Of a stretch of DNA of 64,000 nucleotides, positions 55,796-64,000 are shown one piece after another. The stretch is from Takakia lepidozioides (Eukaryota; Streptophyta; Takakiopsida; Takakiales; Takakiaceae). Both the position numbers and the translations under genes were made by a program. The notes under the pieces are model-generated. The model did no database searches and had not been told where the DNA came from. It saw nothing but the letters and a program-made list of their open reading frames with translations. Every line of letters begins with the position of its first letter. The first letter of the stretch is position 1. The stretch covers positions 1,984,001 to 2,048,000 of the forward strand of contig CM060732.1 of the NCBI GenBank assembly GCA_030704615.1, given 5' to 3'.

Positions 55796-56638
55796 TAATT
55801 TTTAACTTATTTTTGTATATAATATATTATCATGTATATGTATATGTATATGTATCGTATACATATATACATACGAAAGTATAAGCTGAATATACATGCT
55901 GCCCGTCTATTCCTGCTGCCCATCCATCTTTGCTTGTGGTAAGGCCTAAGTCACGAGATGAGTCGCGTAGCCTAAAGGAGAGAGATGAGAGAGAGAGAGT
56001 ACGAGAGCGAGGGAAATGGAGAGAGAAATGAAGTGATGAAGGCTTTTTAGGGCAGAGGTGCCCTAAAAGTGAAAGGATCAAATCAGTTAGAGACGAGAAG
56101 TAGCGAGAGAAGAATGCAACAACAAGAGATTTGTGGAGCGGTGGTGGCGCTATGTATGATGGAAGCCTTCTTGGATCACCAAATGACAAGATCTGCCCAT
56201 GAGTAAGCACATTCCCATACTGGCATGAGTTCCCCCAATCATTGATAAAGATATCATTTTAGCTAAAGTTGTACTTCTTATGTACGTGCAGGTGACTCAT
56301 GAGCTTTGAGGAGAGAACTTTAGGGGTAGTAGAGTGGGTTACCAAACGCTCCTCAACACACACACTGAAAGAAAGAGCTTGATCACATGGTTTGTCTTCA
56401 ACCCGCCCACACTGTGTACTGTGGTTTGCTAATACATTTTAGGATAGAGTAGTTGTTGTTTCAAAGTACATTTGGTTCATCTACTTGATAGCCTATGTGA
56501 ACTTTAGTGACGTAAGTCCTATGGGGAATGTGTGAGTGGATGCAGTGACTACAGAATTAACAGCAAACAATTACAACAAGGGCAAGGTCGAAGGCATTGA
56601 CACTGGGGCTATTAAGCAGAGATAAGACAGATCATGTG
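55796..56638. other. Spacer upstream of the integrase-like gene
   Basis: AT-rich with alternating 'tatatgtatatg' at about 55830-55875, then purine-rich 'gagagaga' patches at 55978-56030. No recognised coding region. Upstream exons or a terminal repeat of the neighbouring mobile gene could lie here; I see no clear inverted repeat partner. Confidence 0.4.
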
Positions 56639-58320
56639 ATGGAAAACAACCATTTGGATGGTGACAAAGTAGTGGATGATTTAGTACTTTATGTGGAAGC
56701 AATGTTGAAGGAGGGTGCCACAATGAAATCAATCGCCACTGCCCTTTCTTTTGATGATGTACGACCATTGAGAAGATTGCTATCAGAAGTCCAAGGGTCT
56801 CCTTTCAAAGTTCATCATCAATTGAGTGTCCAACGCTTGTGTGAAAAGATTCAAGAGTTACTTCCTATTGAAGAGAATGGGACAAATTGGGGAATGAGAA
56901 CAGTGCAATTTGCCTTAAGGAGGTCAAATTGGCGGATTCCTCGAAGGAAGGTGGGGGAAGCTTTGAAAATCATCTCACCCTACCATTATGAGCGTAGGAG
57001 AAGGGCACAGGCAATTCGGAGGACTCACAATGCCTATGGCTCTATGGCACATTGACTGTAAGTATTTTATCTCATGCATCTTAATGTTCTTTGAAGATGC
57101 ACATGCAAGACGTTTTCTTGCATTACATATCGCACAAAATTGTAGGCAAACTAAAACATGTATGCAATTCGTGGTGCAGCTTATGACAAATTGGTTATGT
57201 TTGGTCTTCGAATACATGCTGGCATTGATGGGGCCTCTCATTTTGTTTTATGGGCAAACGTTGCAAGAAACAAGAAAGAAAAAACCATTTTCAAAGGATA
57301 TCACGATGCAGTTTCCAAGTTTGGAGCACCTTTACGAATTTGATCTGATTTTGCAGTAGAGCACTCTCTTATAAAACAACACATTGAAGCCACACGTTCT
57401 GAAACACCCAATCCGTACTTGACTGGGTCTTCCACACACAATCAGGTTAGTGTTCTATACAATTCTATCTTGCATATCAACTTTACGTTTCTGTCATATT
57501 TCTTGGTTCATCTTTATTAATCATTGAGTGTGTAATGTTGTGCATATTTCTAATATTTTGTGTGGTGTAATCACCACGTTAGAGGATTGAACACTTTTGG
57601 CGGCATCTATGGGAGAATGTAATGTTCTACTACAAAAATTGCTTCCAAGCAATGGTCAATGATGGATTATTGGATATGGACGATCCGTGGCAACGAGAAT
57701 CTTTTATTGACGTATATATGCCCATAGTACAAGAAGCTGTTGATGAATACATGAAGATTTGGAATGGACATCGAGTTCGCACGATTAATGAAAACGGTCG
57801 ATATCGTCGATCACATGTTCCTGCTCGTTTCTTTCGCGAGTATGAACGTTTGCATGGGTAAGCTCATGGTTTTCTCTTGTTTGTACTTTCATTCTTAAGC
57901 TACAATTTACATTGGAATGTTATTATAATGTGGTGATGTGTTTGATCATGTAGATGGACCAGCCACCTTATTGATGACCCACGATTTAGGGAAGACCCCC
58001 AACACATTGGTAACCAAGACTTGGGGCCTCGTGGGAATCAAAGGTGGCGATGTGCAGGTGGTTTGCATGACCTTCCCACCAAAGGAGCTGAACTCATTCC
58101 TGACATGGTTCGTGTCCGTGCACAAGCTTATGAAATTGGAAAGGTTGGGAAGGATTCGATCTCTTGTTTTCATCTCCACTACAACATGTCTCGGTATTGT
58201 GGTTTGGCAACGCATGAACATAGATATTTTGATCAATTGGACCTCATTGGTAATACCGTGTTAAGTAGGGAAGCTCTCCAACTTTTAATTACACAAGCTC
58301 TTGTATGTAATTGTGATTAA
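56639..58320 (+). pseudogene. DDE integrase-like (rve-fold) protein, 4 exons, disrupted
   Basis: Exons: 56639-57057, 57180-57445, 57583-57857, 57954-58320. Exon 1 has a helical region and an HTH-like part 'GMRTVQFALRRSNWRIPRRK' then 'YERRRRAQAIRRTHN', resembling the segment before the catalytic core in IS3-like eukaryotic integrases. The first Asp is in 'LWHID' (57054-57056), reached only after a one-base frameshift at about 57035. Exon 2: 'LRIHAGIDGASHFVLW', then an in-frame TGA (57341-57343) where the family has Arg, directly before the second Asp in 'SDF' (57347-57349). Exon 2 ends 'GSSTHNQ' and exon 3 begins 'RIEHFWRHLWENV' with the catalytic Glu at 57589-57591. Exon 4 encodes 'RWRCAGGLHDLPTKGAEL' and ends at TAA. 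The same core family occurs in fish, cnidarian and fungal genomes as an 'integrase core domain' protein, presumably a transposase. This copy is dead. Confidence 0.82.
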
Positions 58321-58984
58321 GTGAATAAGTGGGACAATCACATTCAAAGATAATTGTTTTATGTCACGTACTTTGAGGATTTCTGTTAAATAAACGATCT
58401 CTGGAGGGTTGTGAAATTGTTGGGTTTCATTGGGAAGTGCACAGCGTGAGGCTCATGAGGCCGCCTTTTATCTCCAACAATCTTTGTCTGCCCCACATAT
58501 GAGACAATGATGACCAACTTGCCTCATTTTCAAGAACCCTCTATTCATAATCTAACAATTTTGCATACAGTAATAAAAATCTGAATATACACTCATGGAG
58601 ACACGAATATTCAACCAGGACTTATAGCTGCACCCTTGTCTCTTATATGCCATGTAGCTTGAGTTTCAAATCTGATAAATTGTATTCTGTTGATTGGAGT
58701 CATGGTTTCTCCAACTGCTGTATAGCTTCCATAGCCACCGAGAGGTCTATCTCTCCAGGTTCTGGATCACTCATGTAGCCTATACAACCACATAGTAGAA
58801 TTTTTTTGCTTCCATGTAACATTTGTTTTTCTCACATAAGTGGTCAACAACCTTACACTTGGCATGATGATGATAGGTATGACAGGTATGATGATGAATG
58901 GTATCACTTGGCATGATAGGTTAGGAGTCTACTTTGAGATGCCCAAGTCAAGTTTCAACCTCTACTGAATGGACGCCCTTTGCG
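58321..58984. other. Spacer, nothing recognised
   Basis: Intergenic sequence between the integrase-like gene and a tandem array. Contains 'gatgatgataggtatga' repeats at about 58865-58900. No conserved frame. Confidence 0.5.
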
Positions 58985-59745
58985 CAGGTGTAGCGATATA
59001 GCGCTTGATTACAACGGAACTTAGTTAGTTTTGGTAAATTAGTCTATATGCAGGTAGAGGTATCGTCATTGGGTACTAGCCCTGTTTGGTATACTCACAG
59101 AGGTACACCGCTTGATTCCAAAGAAACTTAGTCAAAACTAGACTATATGTAGGTAAGGGTATCGTTATGAGGTAGTTTCCATGTTTGGTATACCTACAAA
59201 GGTATAGCGTTTGATTTACAAATAAATTTGATGTCAAAAACAGTGTATATTTATGTAGAGATATTGTCATGAGGTAGTAGCCCTGATTAGTATACCGACA
59301 GAGGTATAACACTTCATTGACAAAGAAACTTAGTTATATATACTAGTAGAGGTATCGTCATTAGGTTGTAGCCCTGTTTGATATATCTACAGAGGTATAG
59401 TATTTCATTTTACAAGAAAAGTTGGCCAAATTAATCTATATTTATGCGGAGGTATCGTCATGAGACAGTAGCCCTGTTTAATATACCACCAGAGGTATAG
59501 CGCCTGACTTACAAAGAAACTTGGTCAAATCAGCCTATATGCAGGTTGAGGTATCGTTATGAGGTAGTTGCCCTGTTTAGTATACCTACAGAGGTATAAC
59601 GCATGATAGCCAAAGAAACTCAAGATAAATCAGACTGTATTCATGTAGAGTATCGTTAAGAGGTAATAGTCATGTTTGGTTTACCTACAGAGATATAGTG
59701 TCTGGAAGACAAAGAAACCTAAGATAATTCAGTCTATATGCCCCT
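58985..59745. repeat. Tandem array of ~100-bp units, about seven copies
   Basis: The anchor 'aggtatcgt(c/t)at' recurs at about 59060, 59160, 59262, 59353, 59453, 59552 and 59651. Each unit also has 'tagccctgttt(g/a)(g/a)tata', 'cagaggtata' and 'caaagaaact'. Units differ by 10-20%. Short minus-strand frames here are by-products of the repeat. Confidence 0.85.
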
Positions 59746-60541
59746 GGTCGCAGCTGAAAAAATGACTTCCCGCACAGCAAAAGCTCAGACATATCTGCAT
59801 AAGACCATAGGAGTGCCCAAATTAGTGAACACATGTTACCTTACCCACTTTCTTATTGCCAATTGTGTAATGCTGTGGATGTTTCTAAACCTTAATATGG
59901 CATTGGATAAACCCTAAAACATGTGTGAGATTTCACTAGCTTTCAAGGACAACAACAGGGCATGACCAATGGATCAAAGAAGACAATCTTGAACTGTGAT
60001 ACTTCTCATGTTTTGATATTTACAATGTAATAATGTCTTGAAGCTTTACAGAAATCATACGGCAGGTGGGCCTCTCTCCCACCCTCTCCCCCAAGACTAA
60101 AACATATTAGAGCACTTCATACAGCGCATAAGAAAGTAAAACTAGCTAGTAAACATTTTATAGTAGAGTACTCCACTTACCATATTAAATATGCAGTATA
60201 GCAGCATTCCATTAATGGGTGCAAGAAGATAGGGGACCGCAACTATACCTCACTGTCAAAATCCTCATCCATTGATGACGTCTGTGCAAAAGTCACCAAC
60301 AGCTGGAAATGTAACAACCGACAACAAAAATGGATTCCCATCCTTGGGCCACAACCAGATGGCACCTCTCCAAAGCCAACACAAACAAAAAGGGGCCAAC
60401 GACACTTGCCCCAATGTAACACTTAACATTCAACCAGATGTCACACTCACAGTACCACTCCAAGAGCATTTCAATTATCTATGATACCACAAAATCAACC
60501 CCTCTGTTTGAGCCATGACTCACACCCTTCACCTCCACATG
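59746..60541. other. 3' flank of the HECT gene, nothing recognised
   Basis: Likely 3' UTR of the minus-strand HECT gene followed by spacer. The open frame at 60272-60484 has no recognisable domain. Confidence 0.45.
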
Positions 60542-63500
60542 TCATGCACGACCATAACTACTATCCATGGTAGAATAGTTAATCTTCGTCATCATCATTG
60601 AGGCATCTTTGTATGGGGGAAGATATAGAACTTGAAAGCAAGTGCTTGCTTGAATGCATGGATAGTCGTGTCGATTGAGAAGTTGTATATTGATGTCTTT
60701 GCCGCCAAAGTACTCCAATCCAGTGATAAAAATAGCCAATCGAGACCTCTCAGCATAGGTCATTTGATCCACACAATCTCGAAACCATTTTTGTTGGAGG
60801 GGCAATATAGATACATCAAATATGCACTTCCTCAAGAAATCACTTGCTTCAATTGCACAGGCACCATTGAATACAACACGCATTGTATCAGGAGATATGC
60901 CTTTCAAACTGTCTTTCATTCGATCCTTTATGGTGGGTGCACATGGTGCTTGTTCCACAGCCATGTAAAACCCCTCTTGCATTGCCTTCACAATCAAATT
61001 GCGTCCATTGAAAAGATGACTCCAAACAATGGCTCCAATCTTGTGCTCAACTTCAGATTCCCAATTTTCTTCTGTCAGATTGAAATCCGAGAATGTCCAA
61101 GCCAAGTCTTCATGTGTTTCATCCTCTTGGAGTCTTCGAATCAATTTCATTGCCTCATCTCTTGATTTTCTAAGGCAATTTAAGATTGACCATTTTGCAG
61201 CCCAGCCCAATCGAAAATCACGTTCTAAATCCTTTTTCATTTTGGACTCCACACCAACGGACATGTTTTTGGACTCGGGGACTTGGTCACAAAACATGAC
61301 CAAAGTTGCGAATGAAAAAGGTCTTGAGACTTCCAATTCGTTCGATGCGAGCATGAAGATCAAATGCCCTAGCATTTTGGCCTGCAATATACACAAACAA
61401 ATAGTAAGAATCAACAATGATACCTAACATTCAAACACAAGAAATGACTGTCCTGGGAGTATCTTCAAAAATAATTCATGCATGTCAATATAAAACAAAT
61501 GACTTTGCAATCCAAATCTCACCGCATCCAATTGAATGTCTGTGCGTATGACCTCAGAATCCAATTTTGGATGCAACAACTTTCCTTGAAGATTATCAGG
61601 ATATTCAAATATGGAATTGTAGCTCTGAAAACCAACAACAAAATCATCAGTCTTTGCTAGTACAATTCAAGTTTGTCATAAAATACAAAAACACAAAAAA
61701 CATTCCTAAGTATGCAAAATGTGCATCAAAGCAAAAGATTACAAATAATCTTAAGACATGAAAAAAGTTTGTGTTTACTGCTTACGAAAGAGGTAGACCA
61801 AAATTGCTTCCAAGTATTTGTAAGCCATGCATCACGCAAACCATCTTCATCGATAGTCAATCTTTCAGCAATGCCGCTGGAATGAATAAATTCAACCTTT
61901 GGTCTATAGCAAGCTCTTTCATGTTTGATCTCATTCCATTGAAGGTTGAAAGCTTGAAGCTCCTTCGTTTGGGTCACCTTGAAAAACAACACGGAAATTT
62001 CAACAACTTCGAAATGTCTAATTCTAAGTGAAAGCAAGCTTACAAAATTAAATACGATCATGACAGTGCATGAACTCACCGGAATCTTGGTAATAGTGAT
62101 GTTGGAAAAGCCCAACCATCTTTTGTACGGCTTGAAAACAATTTGACTCATATAATACCGTTGGTATTTCAATATGGCTTCATCAACCTTCTCTCTTGAT
62201 TGCAAAAGTGTCGCCTCATCTTGGTGAGTCTCAATTTTGTCTGAGCAACACATAAGCTCAAGGTGGGCCCTTGAAAATTTGGTAAAAGCACATAACTTCA
62301 ATGTCTCATGGATTCTTTGACTGAAGGTGTGATCTTCATCACCTAGAGAACCTCCATTGATGTTGTAGTGTTGTAGAATCTCTTCTGCTGTTGGGATACA
62401 TAGACCAACATTCGAGGACTTAGAGATAGCTAGATCCCATGCATCCCAATCTTTCCAAAAAGGTCGCGCCATGAGCTCAAACTGAATTCGAATATCGCCA
62501 GGATTATACATGCTCATGGAAGGGTGCATAGTAACCCTACTGAGATTAGCCTCAGATGTAGTGGAACCCCTACGAAGCTCTTTTCTTTTAAAGAGCTCGT
62601 TACCAATACGTCTCAACACTTCATCATTGAAAGAATCTGTATGGAGCTCAACTTTAAACATGTCAAAAGCTGACCAAAAAGCTTGGGATCCCTGTTCATC
62701 CTTGTGGACATCGAGTGCTTCATATGCAGATTTAACATCACGTTCCCCCAATGCCTTGAAGTATGCCTCTTGATGTTTGATCCATGTCTCTGCCATCTTG
62801 TTGAGAACTTCATCTTCAGTTGCCCATGTACAATGAGTGGGTGTTGAGGAGATTATGTCCATCTCATTAACAATCATACTAGATGAGGAGGACATACCAA
62901 CATGCGTTGTTGTGATTGGCGGTGCAGGTAATGCCAGATTGTAGTGACCTTGGACATTCCCCCGTTGCACGTTCCTACATCCACCTCGAGGCGGCTCACT
63001 CATAAAATCTGAATCAGAATCTCCAAGGCTGCTAGTCGGAATATTGCCACTTGATTGTTCCATCAATCCAAACGAAGACACATCACTGTTTAATCCCGTG
63101 GTGTGCAGGGTCGTAGAAGGCCTTACCCCATTTGAACCTCTGACACGCTTTGGTACTTGTGACGTACTATCAGCTTCAATGTGAGATGTTGTCATACCAT
63201 AAGGCCTTTGGACCCTTCGAACATCTTGGGGCACTTGGGTGACATGAACATCTTGAACTTGTGATGGGGCCATATGAAAAGGTTCACCATCGTTTGATGA
63301 GGACAGAGATTGAGAATCTTCAATCTCCATAGGTCTGATCTGTGCACTACCACATCGCCATCCATGGGCATTGGACCTTCTTTCATTGTCAACCTCCCTA
63401 CACCTTCTATCCCTCTTCTTAGGTGGATTTCTTAGGAATTGTTGATAAGCAACAATTCCATCACTTGGGACTGTGCTTACATCAGGAACATATGAAACCT

Positions 63501-64000
63501 CGCTGCTATCAGGGATGTAAACAACAAATGTTGTTGCTGGCAATCGGCCCCATAGAGCCCCACGTTTTCGAATCAATGGCTCGAGAAAATATTTGCCTGT
63601 TGCTCTCCTGGTCCGTTTGAAAAAACACCCTGTCACACGTGGTGTAGGTGTTTGACGATGAGGCTCAAGTTGTGCAAAGTGGGCAGCAATCTGAAACTCC
63701 ACTGTTCCAAGACAGAATGGCTCGGGATAGATTTGCCCACCCCACTGAAGGTTTGCTTTGAGAGAGACCAAAACAACTGGGTTGTCTGGAACCCAGTTGG
63801 AAATCAATGGCGTTAAAGCCTCACGATAGGTTGACCACTCTGTTGACCTTGGAAGCATATGGATGCGCCGTTGAATATCTTTGGGAGGCACATTAGAAGA
63901 TGCTTGAGGCTGTCTTCTTCGTTGTGTTCTCGACTCGCAAATGTTTCGAGGAACAGAAACATTCAAGTCATTGACAGTGCCAATTTCAGTAGGTCCACAA
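60542..64000 (-). CDS. HECT-domain E3 ubiquitin ligase-like protein, 3' four exons, partial
   Basis: Exons read leftwards: (>64000)-62080, 61977-61786, 61624-61523, 61381-60542. All junctions are in phase with GT/AG. The first exon is open to the window edge, so the start lies outside. It encodes over 630 residues: a region with 'DNPVVLVSLKANLQWGGQIY', a Ser/Arg/Gln-rich linker, 'TWIKHQEAYFKALGERDVKS' and 'YRRYYMSQIVF'-like helices; I recognise no domain there. The HECT N-lobe begins in exon 2 ('KVEFIHSSGIAERLTIDEDG') and runs through exon 3 ('SIFEYPDNLQ') into exon 4. The C-lobe has 'WFRDCVDQMTYAERSRLAIF', 'ITGLEYFGG' and the catalytic 'ASTCFQVLYLPPY' (Cys codon 60638-60640). It ends 31 residues later, as HECT proteins do. 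HECT ligases form a thioester with ubiquitin before transfer. It is not a close match to plant UPL genes and resembles the mobile or expanded HECT proteins of animals (G2E3-like). It is convergent with the integrase-like gene. No internal stop is seen. Confidence 0.8.

Overview
This window looks like nuclear DNA of a land plant with a large, transposon-rich genome. The evidence is two multi-exon plant genes (a casein kinase 1-like kinase and a SERK-type LRR receptor) with conserved plant intron phases, embedded in LINEs, Ty3/gypsy and MULE elements that also fill the introns. The mix of element types suggests a non-seed plant such as a fern or lycophyte. That is an inference; nothing here fixes the species.

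Layout. 302-5970 (+): a complete 14-exon casein kinase 1-like gene, with a LINE tail in its last intron. 8.8-10.07 kb (+): remnant of a MULE transposase N-terminal half. 10.4-18.7 kb (+): a decayed Ty3/gypsy element (A) with two LTRs, in the order gag, protease, cytosine-5 DNA methyltransferase, RT/RNase H (mostly deleted), integrase, PHD finger. 19.7-21.4 kb (-): MULE remnant with a SWIM zinc finger. 21.4-26.5 kb: a second element of the same gypsy group (B). Its polyprotein and methyltransferase are on the minus strand; its PHD finger and one LTR are on the plus strand, apparently through a local inversion. 26.5-27.7 kb (+): another MULE remnant. 27.8-34.8 kb: no gene, but two tandem-repeat tracts and a GC-rich stretch.

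34.8-55.3 kb is the 5' half of a SERK-like receptor gene on the minus strand. Seven exons (signal peptide, LRR N-cap, five LRRs) join in phase from 55294 to 39810. Intron 6 is about 12.3 kb and is packed with LINE copies in both orientations. No kinase exon is visible downstream in the window. At almost every readable end the LINE copies are bordered by CT/GA microsatellite. Upstream of the receptor is a cluster of a 16-bp palindrome.

56.6-64 kb holds two convergent transcription units that I read as possible halves of one poorly known mobile element. The plus-strand gene encodes a DDE integrase-like protein, broken by a frameshift and a nonsense codon. The minus-strand gene encodes a long protein ending in a HECT E3 ubiquitin-ligase domain with its catalytic cysteine intact; it is open to the window edge. 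A tandem array of roughly 100-bp units lies between them.

The most notable items are the gypsy lineage carrying a DNA methyltransferase and a PHD finger, the HECT plus DDE-integrase pair, the LINE family associated with CT microsatellite, and a conserved triple-hairpin structure in the LTRs of elements A and B. Exon coordinates were worked out by hand from splice signals, reading phase and family conservation.
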